Assembly (NCBI GenBank): GCA_933822405.4
Contig: CAKOGP040001736.1
Coordinates: 312,981 to 376,980, forward strand
Reading direction: 5' to 3'
DNA: 64,000 nucleotides
Origin: Cylindrotheca closterium
Taxonomy: Eukaryota > Bacillariophyta > Bacillariophyceae > Bacillariales > Bacillariaceae
Of this stretch, positions 43,472 to 54,858 are shown one piece after another (the first letter of the stretch is position 1; every line of letters begins with the position of its first letter). The translations under genes and the position numbers were made by a program. The notes below the pieces were generated by a model that ran no database searches, had not been told where the DNA came from, and worked only from the letters and a program-made list of their open reading frames with translations.

Positions 43472-44163
43472 GATTGGAAATTTTGCGAATATTTTGAACT
43501 CGGTGGATCTATCCGAATATCTCGACTTTTGTAATGTTGCGGGTTGAATGTTTCTTGATCAATCATCATTGCATATAGTTGGTTGACTTTGGTGGTACAA
43601 AGGATGTGTTTCTTCTGCTCAAATCCGCCTCCGTGAACGAGATAGAAATATGTAGCAGTGCTATTTCTCCCGTGTGTATAAAATAGGATCATTCATATAC
43701 AATTAAAAAATAATAGTATATAATATATATATAAAATAACAACATTGTGAAAATTTTGAAACCATCGTTCCATTTCTGATGCATTTTCGTGACAAGGAAT
43801 AGTTTGTTTGTTCTGCTCAAGCAAGGTAGAAAAGGGGTGTTTAACAAACAAATTCAAAATGGAGAGATGTTGATCCAATTAGCTCCGATGTGTTGGAGCC
43901 GAGCGTTTGTGCACCGGTTTTCTACAACCACAATCTTCACTGGGGTCAAGGGTAGTGTACGTGTAACAGGTGTACGTGTGCTCTGCATGGTTTTCCAAAA
44001 TATGTAAATATCATATCAATCACGGCTATCATATAATATCAGTTCACGTACTGTACGTGTACCACCACAACAGTTCCGAAAAAATCGTCAAAGCGAGATA
44101 TTTTGTTTTGATTTTATTTTATGATATATAAAATAAAAATAAAATTGCTGGCGTACGGTACCG

Positions 44164-44175
44164 GTACACGTGTAC
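44164..44175. repeat. 12-bp palindrome GTACACGTGTAC
   Basis: Third exact copy. It overlaps a TACCGGTA site (44159) and lies between the stop of copy 4 and the start of copy 3, in a GTAC-rich patch. Confidence 0.45.
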
Positions 44176-44246
44176 CGCTGGTACCTACTATTACGCTCAA
44201 GTGTTGTTGTGCCGAGCCAATATTCTACAAGAGCTAGATTGAATAT

Positions 44247-44936
44247 TTAGGCTGCTGGTGACGCAGTCACGCTTTCTGCCGATAGAGTATTTGATAGCAT
44301 GCCTTGAAATTCGTCCATTGTGAAAATGCGAGTGACTATGTGTTGCAGAGACTGAATAAGGATCTTTAGAAATTGCAGCCTTCTGCATGCTTGGCACACC
44401 AGCCCTTTCTCCAACTCAATTTGAGCCAAGTTGTTGCTGGCGGCCATTGCAATAAGTGAGACGGTGCTGTTGGAACCTGCAGGAATATGCTGCCCAAGAA
44501 CGAGCTGAAGACTTGCTTCGTATAGCTTCGCTGCTCGATCTAGGGATGCTGAGCTCCCGGTCTTGATTGCTTGTCGATGATGCAGAATAGCGGTGTTGAA
44601 TACAACTCCTGCACAGTAGATCGTCATAGCTTGGGTGTTGTGCAAATATGATTGCGTCTCTTGCAATATCAATGCGCTTTGGTACACAAATGGCTCGTCA
44701 TCGCTTTGTGTCGAGACGTCACGCTGGGCATTTGTTGGAGCAGCGGTATGGAAGCATTCGTATTGCGTCACCGTGCTGAGGGCAATGCCTTGATTATGGT
44801 GGTAGCACTCCTTCAATAGTCGCTTGAAAAAAGAGAGCGACTCATGGTAGGCCTTGGCAGCCTGAGCGAGATTGTCGGAATGGTGAAGTACCACTGCTTG
44901 ATTGTTCAGCTGCAACGTGTCTTGTAGAGAAGCCAT
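44247..44936 (-). CDS. TPR-like helical protein, tandem family copy 4 (intact)
   Basis: A single exon of 229 aa from ATG 44936 (MASLQDTLQLNNQAVVL). It has the same organisation as copy 1: a TPR-like helix pair at about 8-45, a variable linker with QYECFHTAAP and ALILQE, then helices TAILHHRQAIKTG, AAKLYEASLQLVLGQ and NNLAQIELEKGLVCQACRRLQ, ending VTASPAA. It is the 5'-most member of the minus-strand array. Function unknown. Confidence 0.8.
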   Translation of the reverse strand: MASLQDTLQLNNQAVVLHHSDNLAQAAKAYHESLSFFKRLLKECYHHNQGIALSTVTQYECFHTAAPTNAQRDVSTQSDDEPFVYQSALILQETQSYLHNTQAMTIYCAGVVFNTAILHHRQAIKTGSSASLDRAAKLYEASLQLVLGQHIPAGSNSTVSLIAMAASNNLAQIELEKGLVCQACRRLQFLKILIQSLQHIVTRIFTMDEFQGMLSNTLSAESVTASPAA

Positions 44937-46553
44937 GATATTGAAATTATATGAAATTTGTGAAGCTTTGGGTTTAACAGTTTTGTTGCAAATTAAAAAT
45001 GCGCCAGTGATCGGTGTGCAGTATTGCGTACCAGGTACTTCAAACCCAATGTCACCATTTTGAATTTCTCTTCTCGCTTGTCAACGGAACTAATGGAAAA
45101 TATGGTGACGATCTTGTGCAACGCTATTTAAAAAAATAAAAAATATACACGTAGTGTCGATTGCGGGGCAATTTGGTTCCCAATATCATCTGGAAGGGCG
45201 CTTCTATCTACCTAAAGGCCCATAAACAGTCGCGCCAAGGTCTCGTAATTGTTTCGCAAAAAAGATACGAAGCAAGCCACCATCAGATCAAAATCTCGCT
45301 CAAGCTCAGAGGCAGCCAAGACGCTTGTGGATTCGGAGAACCCTTGTGCCCTTCGCCATCCAATGTATGACCAACATTCGCCAGAAAAAGAAACCACATC
45401 AGAACTTGCGTACGTCATCGCGATACACCCCATAAGCCAAGAGTGATTCTGAAATGCTTTCGATAAAAGAGCAATTAGCTTCCGATTGTAAATAGCAAGG
45501 AAACCTATCATTCAAGTTATTTTTCGATTTTAACTATTCTTGGTGTCTAGTTCGGTGCTGAAGATGCTGCGGATTATACATACCGCAGCATTGAACACTA
45601 ATAATGTACTCACCAAAACAGCATGGATTCAGGCTTACTTTCTATATACTATCTACTCGTAGACCTGAATAGTCAGGCGCGGTATTTGATAAAGTTCCAT
45701 TTGATTGTGATTGTTCCCGTCATTTGTTGTTGTAATTCTTCATTGTTTTTCCGATCTGGCAATGAGTGTCATTATGGCACGATGTACACTATTAGAATGA
45801 ATAGATGATTCGTTGTTCTAATTCCGATGGACGATGTAGTGGTGGTGATGATCTAGGAGTCGCTTGAGACTGCAATTCGCCAGACCACTGGAAAATTCCA
45901 TGGATGATGTCTCTTCCGTGGGAACTTTCTTAGTGTTCAATGCTGCGGCATGTATTTTATCGCTTCTTGTGGCGTAGTATCAGTGGCAAAAGCATAGTGA
46001 GGAGGGGTGCGTGTTCCTTGTTGACTTTGTTGCTCCCAGCACATCGTCTCAACTACTTTGGGTGTTTGGATCATTCCACGACGCCATCAGGATGGATATA
46101 GTTGAGTAGATGATTATGAATATCTGGTCATTCTAATGGTTGTCGATTCAATAGCCTCGTAATTGCGGCTTTGTCAGTACGATACAGTAAGTGCTACTGT
46201 AGCTCTTGCGCCTCCCTTCACATGGGACCTTCATCATTCGTGCGAAAAAGAACGTTTCTGATGACTGTCAGAACAAGCCTGTCATGATAAAAAATGTCTG
46301 ATTCTACGAAAAGTCAGGTATTAATAGAACATTTCCGTCTTTCTTCATCCCACTTGAATACCGCGCCAACCGTCATCCCTTAGAACAAAACCACTATAGA
46401 ACTTTCCCTTGTCATCTTTTACATGATTCGCAAACGGTGGAGTCATCGTTCCCGTTCATATGGGGTACGCATTTGTTGGAAATGCAAAGGTTTTGCACAA
46501 GGAAGAGTTTCACAAAATCGCAAGAGCAAGCACAATAATTCAGAAACGAAAAG
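44937..46553. other. Intergenic region of 1.6 kb
   Basis: This lies between the divergent TPR-like copy 4 and the first STAND ATPase gene, so it holds both promoters. A minus frame at 45511-45212 (99 aa, ATG start, MIGFLAIYNRKLIALLSKAF) looks weakly protein-like and may be a relic. Nothing else is supported. Confidence 0.45.
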
Positions 46554-49500
46554 ATGCCACCGAATAGCAACCTTTTAGAAGAATCCTCCTTTGTGAATAG
46601 TAGCAGCGAATCCGTTGTCACACCAACCAAGACAGTTGCTTCTACTTCGAATACAGTTGCTTCTAGTGGCGGCGGCAGCTATTCGGTTTCCAGCTCGAAC
46701 ATTAAAACTTCGGAATTACGAAAACCAAAAGTCACTGAAAGAAGAACCTTCTCGTATCGCATCCAATCGAGAGAGTCCAGCAAACCATCACTGGATTGTG
46801 AGTCTATCCCATTGGTAGGAAGAGAGAATGAAGTATCCATGCTCAAGGCCTGCTTCACACGCATTACGGTGGAAGCACCTGAGAAAAAACAAAAGGAGCT
46901 TGTGCTCATCGAAGGGCAAAGTGGAACTGGCAAATCCAGCGTAGCAGTGACCCTCGAAGACGAGGTATCGAAACTTGCCAACGGAGCCTTTGTAAAAGGC
47001 AAATTTGACATGAATGCAAGCGGTGAGCCTTACTCTGGTATATCCAAGGCTTTTGGTAGTCTCTGTCAGAAGATGAAAGGAGTTCCGCCACAAGTACTTA
47101 GCGCTGTCCAAGCAGTCATCAGCGAGCAGCTTGGCAGTGAGGTCGACCTACTGGTACATCTCATTCCTGAGATGAAAGATCTTATTCCTGATAGTTCCAA
47201 TGAGCCCACAGTCGTGGACATCGGCGAAGATGAAGTTGAAAGCAAACTCGAGCGCTTGCGATTTGCTTTCCGTGTTCTTACAAGAGCCTTCAGTTCTGCT
47301 TTCTCGCCGCTGATAATCTTTCTTGATGATCTCCAGTGGGCGGATGTTTCTTCGCTTCAAGTCCTGGATTTCTTGATATCTGACACTCAAAACGAACATG
47401 CTATAATGTTCATTGGCTGCTATAGATCCGAAGAAGTTGATGAAAATAGTTTGCTCCATAACAAGATGGTGGGACTTCGAGAGATGTCTTCCAGATACAA
47501 GTTCCACCTAACGGAGATTGCAGTTGGTAACTTTGGTATCGACGGAATTGAACAGGTCATTGAAGCCCTGTTGCCAACTTCCAACAGAGATGCAGCGAAT
47601 GGGCTCGCTGCGATCTGCCTGAAGCGGACACTCGGAAATCCTTTTTTTGTTTTAGAATTTCTAAAGATGCTCCATCAAGAAGGTCTCCTAGAATACGATG
47701 CAGCTTCCAACACGTGGGATTGGAATCTGGGCAAGATTGATGAAGCGACCATGTCCACTGCAAATGTGGTCGACATGCTTCAAAATCGTATTGCAAATCT
47801 TCCCCATCAAGTGCAGGCACTCCTTCAGTGTGCTGCATACCTTGGATCTTCCTTCTCCGAGTCAACAATCGATCTCGTCTGGTCAGCATTTGGAAGGAGG
47901 CTGGTGGAAAGCAGAATCGAGCGCACGTCAGCTCTACTCAATGTGATCGTCGTGGAAGAGATCATGGAGATATGTGGAGATAATCAGTTCAAATGGGTTC
48001 ATGACAAATTGCAAGAAGCCGCTCTTTCCCTAACCGGGAAACGTCGGGAGTCATTTCAGTTGGATATTGGAAGGACATTGTACTATGGCTTGGATAAGCA
48101 ACGAGTGGAAGATGAGCTGTTCACAATCGTGGACCTGATCAACAATGGCAATATATTGAAGCTGCCCGAGTTTGCAGTTGCCAACTTGAGAGCCGCGGAG
48201 AAGGCTCGGGACTTGGCGTCCTTTCAATCTGCATCTAGCTACATTGCTCACGGTATCAGCCTGCTAGGCGACGACAAATGGTCCGCCACTCGCTCTGTAA
48301 CTTTGAAACTCTATACCATGGGAGCCGAAATGGAGGTAATGTTGGGCAACGTTGACGCATCTAACCGTTACAGTAACGAGGTCTTGCAGCAAAAAGATCT
48401 TACGATTATGGAAAAGCTACCATTGAAAATGGCGAAGGCTATGACTATTGGCTCTACTGATTTAAAATTTGACCAATCTGTGAAATACTACATGCGACTA
48501 CTAGATAAGCTTGGTTGCAGAGTTGCATGGACGCGAAAACTTGTACCGGTGCAAGCAATCATGAAGCTCATGCGGGTTATCAAGAGAGTAAAAGCTACTC
48601 CTCAAAGCTTCTACGACAAGATGGTTCCCATTGAGGACCCACGACAAAAAGCGATTGCATCTGTCTTCTCCAAACTTGTGTACTATGCCTACATGGCAGG
48701 GGACATGTTGCTGCTCGTTTTGGGCACATCTACACTTGTAGAAATGACACTCGACCATGGATTGAATGAATACTCCGCCAAGAGCTTCAGCTCATTGGGA
48801 AGTGCAATCATCATCTCATCCGAAGATTACGAGACAGCGGCTAAATTCAATGTGATTGCCCTCAACATGTTGAAGAAGTTCCGAGGCATGCACAAGAGTG
48901 AGACGGTGAGTCAAGTCAATTCTTTGGATGTGGCTGGTATAAATGTCTTCCTTCTCTAACTTATTTGTCGTAGACATTTCTCATCTATGGTCCTGTGCTC
49001 TCATGGGTGAAACCTTACCATGAGCTAATTCCACCAATGCGAGAAGCCATCACTGAGGGTCTCAGATCTGGTGACACCGAATATGCTATCTGGAATTTGA
49101 TTTCGAGCAAAGTTTTGATCAAATTCGTAATGGGGAAACCTATCGGCCCCATTCTGAACGAGTGCAGTGATACCCTACTGCAATGTGAAGATGCTGCTCA
49201 AACACTCACGTAAGCAGCCCAAGGAATTCTTTCTCCCTGCATCCTCCAAGGATCCTGCTTTCTCACACTTGACTGCTTGGTTTATTTAGTGCAAATATAG
49301 TACAGATGTTTTGGCAAATGATGAAAAATCTTCACGATCCCTCATCATCTAACCCCGCCGAGCTTGAAGGAGACATTTTCAGCGCTTCCAAGGACGAGGG
49401 AACCAACAACGTCCATCTTGCCAATATCAGCTTTGCACAAGGTGAATTGGCCTTGTTCAACGGCGACTATGAGACTGCAGCACGGAGAGCACTAAAAATT

Positions 49501-50024
49501 GGCGATGAGTTCGGCAAGCTCATGCCAGCCTTCCTGCTAAACATGGTCGAAGTCTTTCATCGAGCCGTGGTGAGTATCTCTTTCCGCATCAACTCCGTTG
49601 TGGATACGTTTCCTTGAATCACTCTCACATGTCATTCGTTTACCAGCCACTCTACGCAGCCGCTCGCATGACCAGAAAGAGAAAGTACAGAGTGGAAGCC
49701 AAGCGCCTCTTGAAGAAAATTGGAAAATGGGCCAAAGGCGGAAACGCCAATGTCCAATACTACTTCTTGTTCCTGACAGCCGAGCAATTGGCTTTGGACA
49801 AGAAGTATGATCTGGCACAACAGAAGTACGAGCAAGCTGTCGAAGCGGCAACGGCCGCACGCCACTTGCATCATATGGGACTGATTAATGAGAGGTATGC
49901 GGACTTCCTCCTGGAGATTCGTTCCGCAAGTGAAGATTCGAAAGAACGGCTAATGCGAGCAATTCAATGCTACAAGAGATGGGGATCTGCAAGGAAAGTA
50001 ACAGAGTTAGAATCCAGGCTGTAG
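46554..50024 (+). CDS. STAND-type AAA_16 ATPase with helical-repeat C-terminus, member 1
   Basis: Four exons, 46554-48905, 48974-49209, 49290-49569 and 49647-50024, join in frame over GT-AG introns of 68, 80 and 77 bp to give 1081 aa. Residues 1-80 are Ser-rich. LVGRENEV (about 87-94) starts the AAA_16-type module. Walker A GQSGTGKSS is at 121-129 and Walker B LIIFLDDLQWAD at about 253-264, followed by a winged-helix-like region (NVVDMLQNRIANLP, WVHDKLQEAAL). The remaining 550 residues are alpha-helical, TPR-like, ending in an ATAARHLHHMGLINERYA type segment. STAND NTPases act as signal-controlled switches; the ligand is unknown. Confidence 0.88.
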
Positions 50025-50628
50025 ATGCATACATTTTACATGAAGTTTTGAGATTGATATTTCGATTACCTACTCTGAGGCCTCATGGGATGCCGGCTAT
50101 CGTATCGTATCTGTTGTAGTTCCATCATCACACAGGAGAGGTTCGGGTGGGTTGATCACACAACCCCCAAAATCTACAGTAATAAGGACCAGAGAAGTTC
50201 TGCAATCGGGATGATATTTCAAATGATGACTCTCCACATGAGCGAATCCTCGAGGATATGTCCCAGAGCGGTAATGGAATTCATAAAGAAATCGGGAAGA
50301 GCCACTTCCGCCGTTGTTCGTTCGCTCCAAATTCTTGCCTCAAATGTCTGAACGTAAATGTTCAAATCCGGCCCAAGCTTTTGTTTCCACAGGGATAGAC
50401 ACCTTTTGGCCCATTCACTAGCGGAGAACACGGAAGCGAAGTTGTTGAAATCGATCTTCCGAAAAACAATTAGAATTTGCTATGTGAATCTTACGTGGTC
50501 AGTACCACGAACAACTTGGGAAGATAAAATAGATATCCTTGCCTTCTTTCCACGAACATTCGAGCTCAGCGAAGATTAATACTTCTTTGTCATATTATTT
50601 TCTTGACCATTTTTTTCTTCACACCGAA
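50025..50628. other. Spacer between STAND genes 1 and 2
   Basis: 604 bp. It contains a minus-strand coding-like relic at 50219-50479 (listed separately) and the promoter of the second STAND gene. Confidence 0.5.
50219..50479 (-). pseudogene. Coding-like relic between STAND genes
   Basis: The minus frame is open for 86 codons plus stop and reads like real protein: FRKIDFNNFASVFSASEWA, KRCLSLWKQKLGPDLNIYVQ, then FFMNSITALGHILEDSL. It has no ATG at its start and follows an in-frame TAG at 50482-50480. Beyond that stop the same frame continues as PQVVRGTDHVRFT. A broken gene end or an exon are both possible. No family was recognised. Confidence 0.4.
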
Positions 50629-53600
50629 ATGTGTCGATTAGATGCTGACGGTTCTGCTACCTTCTCCGTTCAAGGAAGTGGGTCTCGCAGTACAACTGCA
50701 TTCGACAAAGCTGCCGATAGTAGACCAAGCTTCCTTTCTGGTGGCAACAACGACACTACTTCCATTTCGACGTCGAATCGAAATGATGATACAAGCTCAA
50801 ACACCACCGATTCTTCTCAAGGACGTAAACACAGCGAGCTCGATACCAAAATGTCTCAGCTCGGATTATACGGACGCCAGAAGGAAACAGGGACGATTCG
50901 AAAATGCCTTGAAGACCTGATGACCACCGGGGAAAACAAGCTCGTTTACATTTCAGGACTCTCAGGAACTGGTAAGACAGCCCTTGCTGCCACTGTTGCT
51001 GATTCCGTGGTCATGAAGAATGGAATCTTCGCCATGGGCAAATTCGATCAGAAGCTGCGTGATGAGCCGTATGCTGGTATTGCAGCAGCTGGACGTCACA
51101 TCTGCGGCGAAATACTGCATCGTAAGAACTCATCCGAGCACATGGATTTTGAAGACGTTCGCAAGATGATCATCAAGAATGTGGGATCAGAGTTGTCCAC
51201 ACTCGCCATGATCCTTCCCGAGATCGAAGACATTGTTGGTTCGTCTGATCTCTTGGCGCAAGACAATATCGCCGGTGGCGACTATGGATCCAACAAGGAA
51301 CGTCTCAACAATGCCATCCGTACCTTCTTTCGAACTGTTGCAACCTTCTTCAAGCCTCTTGTGATGGTGTTGGATGACATCCAGTGGGCCGATCTACCGT
51401 CCATCAACCTGATGCAGGTATTGATGACGGACGAATCCAGCTCCAACTTTATGCTCATTGCCCTGTATCGATCGAACGAAGTCGACGAGACACACGTCGT
51501 GACCAAGATGATGAAGACTCTTGACGAGAAGGAGAAGGAGTTTGACTTTGACACCACGAAAATCGAAGTTGGTGATCTCAAAATGGAACAAGTCGATGAG
51601 ATCTTGGTCGAGCTTTTGCAGCTGCCAAGCTATCGAACTGCCGACTTGTCAGAGATCATCCACCGCAGGACAGGAGGCAACGCTTTCTTTGTGCTGAATT
51701 TCATCGACATGCTCAAGAATCAGCGCCTTGTGGTATACTCGACGGTGGAAAAGTGTTGGGTATGGGACGAAACCGAGATTGAGCTGGAAACCATCGCCAC
51801 TGACAACGTTGTGGACATTTTGAAACATCGGATGAAGAATCTACCGAAGCAAATGCAAGAAGTACTTCAACTCGCAGCATGTCTTGGTGCTAGCTTTCAA
51901 GAAAGTGTCCTATCCAAGGTTGCCAATGACTACTTTTCACGCCAGCCTAATGCTCCCAATGCAGACCGACTGTCAAAATGGTTGACGAAAGCCATTGAGG
52001 AAGGTTTCGTCAAGATGGATAATGTTGGATATCGCTGGATTCACGACAAGGTCCAAGAAGCAGCTCTTTCCATCGCAAGTGGTACTGATCTCACCAAGAT
52101 GCGCTTCCAAGTTGGTACTATCTTGCTCCGTCGGCTTTCAAGACAAGAAATGGACCAGGCTTTGTTCGTTGTGGTCAATCTACTGAATGTTGGCATCGGA
52201 ACGGAAGTGTCGCTTGAGTCAGCTGTCTCTTTTGCCGAGCTCAATCTGCGGGCAGCTCAGCGAGCCATGAGGTTATCGGGGTTCGAGATTGCCGCTAGCT
52301 ATGGAGATGTCGCTATTGGACTTCTTCCCGAAGGTCACTGGCAGTCACAATACAAGTTGTCCTTGAAGCTCCATACTTTAGCAATTCAAGCACATGGAGT
52401 CCTCGGCAATGTTGAAACGATGCAGACTTTGTACGAGGAAGTACTGGGACAGCCTGACGTTCTGCTGAACGATCGGCTCCCGCTGCACCATGCGATGCTC
52501 GAGTCTCTGTCCGGCCGGGATCCACAAGCCGCAAAAGAGCTTGCCAACGAAGTGTTGGAGCAATTGAATCACCCTCTGATGAAAAGTGGGAGAAAGCTGT
52601 CCATCTTCAAGCGCTTCAACGTTATCAAAGCGTACGACAGGAACTTGAATCCAGACATGGCGTCCACGCTTCCAGTCATGACTGACAAAAATGCACTATC
52701 AGCAATGAAAATTCTGTCATCCGTGCTGGTTTTGACCTACGTGACGAACAAGGCCGAGCTTCCAGTTGTAACTTCAAAGATGGCGTCACTTGTGAATACC
52801 TTTGGAGTATGCGACGAGGCTGCCAACGCCTATTGTTATCGAGGATCTTTCGCCAGCAACCTCAGGGTAGTCGATGCGCACGCTAAGTTTGCTAAAGTAA
52901 TCATGGATCGCTCGAAGGATCGCTACTCCAAGGCAGCATCCAAGATGTACATATTTTGTCTGATGAGTCATACTCGTGATATTCGTTGGGTCCAGAAGGG
53001 ATACGAGGAGAACTATCACTACAGTCTGCAGGTTGGTGATATTCAAATGGCGTTGTACTCTTTCATGCACGTGCTATATTATGCTCTTGTCAGCGGGCAT
53101 TCTCTCGAGTCTACGTCAGCTGAGGCGCGACACACCATTCGAAGTCTTCAGCGAATGAATCGCGGATGGCAGGTTGGTCTGATGACGATTTTGTGGCAAG
53201 GAGTATTGAACATGCGGGGTCAATCTGAAGACCCATTTGTGCTAAAGGGTGAAGCCATGGATGAGACAGCAATGGCTCCAGCGTCACCCGGTACTGTGGA
53301 TGGCGCCTTGCGAATTGGATTCAAAGCCATTATCTTTGCATTTTGTGGCAATCACCAAGCAAATGCGGATGAACACATCGACCATATTCAAGCTGCCGCA
53401 AGTCAAGTTGCAGGGAACGGAATTTGCTTTTGGTTCGAGGTCTATACTGCCATCTCTTGTTTGCATTGCGCCCGATCTGCTCCTGGGCGGCATTTTCAAA
53501 AGTACAAACGATTTGGACAGCAAACGAGCAAAAGGGTGAAGAAGTGGATTGCCCAAGGTTGTGCGAACCTGAAGCAGCTGGACCTCCTTTTGGACGCAGA

Positions 53601-53889
53601 GCTAGCTGTGTTGGCTGGCAACGACAAGAAAGCCCGTCAATCCTACAAGAAATCCATTCGGACCGCAGAGAAGATGCTCCGAGTGAACGATGCTGGACTG
53701 GCATCTGAACGATATGGAGAGTATCTCCTGGAACGCGGCAACAAGGAGGGCGCCCGAGGCGCCTTGACCCACGCCGTCGAGTTCTATTCGCTGTGGGGAT
53801 CCGATTTGAAGGTCGAGTCCATCCGATCCAAGCACGAAGGACTGCTGCTACCTTTGAATGTCGAAGGCGGGGAGGTGCTTCGGGTGTAG
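50629..53889 (+). CDS. STAND-type AAA_16 ATPase, member 2
   Basis: An intronless gene of 1086 aa from ATG 50629 (MCRLDADGSATF). Residues 1-75 are Ser/Thr-rich. LYGRQKE opens the ATPase module. Walker A GLSGTGKTA is at about 110 and Walker B LVMVLDDIQWAD at about 244-255. RRTGGNAFFVLNFI, then NVVDILKHRMKNLPKQMQEVLQLAACLGA and WIHDKVQEAAL mark the regulatory helices, as in member 1. A TPR-like C-terminus ends with RYGEYLLERGNKEGARGAL. It is longer than member 3 because it keeps a 218-residue segment (from about 422) that member 3 lacks. The introns of member 1 are absent. Confidence 0.9.
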   Translation: MCRLDADGSATFSVQGSGSRSTTAFDKAADSRPSFLSGGNNDTTSISTSNRNDDTSSNTTDSSQGRKHSELDTKMSQLGLYGRQKETGTIRKCLEDLMTTGENKLVYISGLSGTGKTALAATVADSVVMKNGIFAMGKFDQKLRDEPYAGIAAAGRHICGEILHRKNSSEHMDFEDVRKMIIKNVGSELSTLAMILPEIEDIVGSSDLLAQDNIAGGDYGSNKERLNNAIRTFFRTVATFFKPLVMVLDDIQWADLPSINLMQVLMTDESSSNFMLIALYRSNEVDETHVVTKMMKTLDEKEKEFDFDTTKIEVGDLKMEQVDEILVELLQLPSYRTADLSEIIHRRTGGNAFFVLNFIDMLKNQRLVVYSTVEKCWVWDETEIELETIATDNVVDILKHRMKNLPKQMQEVLQLAACLGASFQESVLSKVANDYFSRQPNAPNADRLSKWLTKAIEEGFVKMDNVGYRWIHDKVQEAALSIASGTDLTKMRFQVGTILLRRLSRQEMDQALFVVVNLLNVGIGTEVSLESAVSFAELNLRAAQRAMRLSGFEIAASYGDVAIGLLPEGHWQSQYKLSLKLHTLAIQAHGVLGNVETMQTLYEEVLGQPDVLLNDRLPLHHAMLESLSGRDPQAAKELANEVLEQLNHPLMKSGRKLSIFKRFNVIKAYDRNLNPDMASTLPVMTDKNALSAMKILSSVLVLTYVTNKAELPVVTSKMASLVNTFGVCDEAANAYCYRGSFASNLRVVDAHAKFAKVIMDRSKDRYSKAASKMYIFCLMSHTRDIRWVQKGYEENYHYSLQVGDIQMALYSFMHVLYYALVSGHSLESTSAEARHTIRSLQRMNRGWQVGLMTILWQGVLNMRGQSEDPFVLKGEAMDETAMAPASPGTVDGALRIGFKAIIFAFCGNHQANADEHIDHIQAAASQVAGNGICFWFEVYTAISCLHCARSAPGRHFQKYKRFGQQTSKRVKKWIAQGCANLKQLDLLLDAELAVLAGNDKKARQSYKKSIRTAEKMLRVNDAGLASERYGEYLLERGNKEGARGALTHAVEFYSLWGSDLKVESIRSKHEGLLLPLNVEGGEVLRV

Positions 53890-54858
53890 TTGGAATACAT
53901 GCATATATTTGAAAATAGTGTACATAGAAATGTATGAGGTTAGGATAGCTTACATATATTTAATTTAATTTTTTGCTGAGATGTTGGTTCCATGTGGGTT
54001 CCAACCATCCAGCTTTCTACATTGAGGTCCAATACCCGTGGAACCATAAATATTGGCCCACCTTGCAGCATACCCTATCACCGCATCATTCGTTGCGTTA
54101 AGCAGGATATCTCGATCTTTTATCTCTCATGTCGATCTGCCATTTTACATGGATCATTCCGTCAAGTAGGACACCATGGTACTCACTACAGGCCTATGTA
54201 GGATATTGTAAGCCCACGATTGCATTCGGCTGAAGCCCCCATTGACAATTCCACATTTTTTCCACTGTTTCTACCAATAATTGAACACAGCCCCACATAA
54301 TTGATTGGGCACGACCTGCTCTAACTGATCCACAGGCCACCCCTTTCGTCCTTAGTATCGCGCTTCTGATTTCCATAGATCCATCATGGCACCTATTGCC
54401 CTGATACTTTATTATTCTTCGACTCGACGATTGTGCCTGCAGGATTGCACGAGAGTTGTTGGACCCGCCTAGCTAGAATAGGTTTGTGGGCTGAATTTTG
54501 CTTACCGACAGTGTAATTTCATAATATATTTTGATATTTTCTGAAGAGTTTGTGTGTTCGTACCGGTACCATAGTTTCCTTCCCCGCTTATTCTACAATG
54601 AAATTGGAAAAAGGAGGGGTTCATTGTGCTCTTCCGCACAGAAGTCGTAAAAAACCTGGTACCGTACAAATATTTGAACTTATCGGAGAAACCACTTCGC
54701 CAAGAACGATGTAGAGCCCTTATTTAGGAAACCGCGAGATAGACGCCGTGGCGCCTCTCCAAAAAGAACAAAAAGTCAATCAACGTCATTTTGGTTGCGA
54801 TATGAACTTCATCACACAAAATTACAAAATTGGAAAATCACGGTTTTGATCCAGCAAA
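53890..54858. other. Spacer between STAND genes 2 and 3
   Basis: These 969 bp include a TACCGGTA palindrome at 54561. Apart from small random frames no gene or repeat is seen; the last 150 bp should contain the promoter of member 3. Confidence 0.45.

Noticed and set aside
50360..50369. tRNA B-box-like GTTCAAATCC
   Set aside because: No A-box and no cloverleaf can be drawn from the preceding 60 bases.
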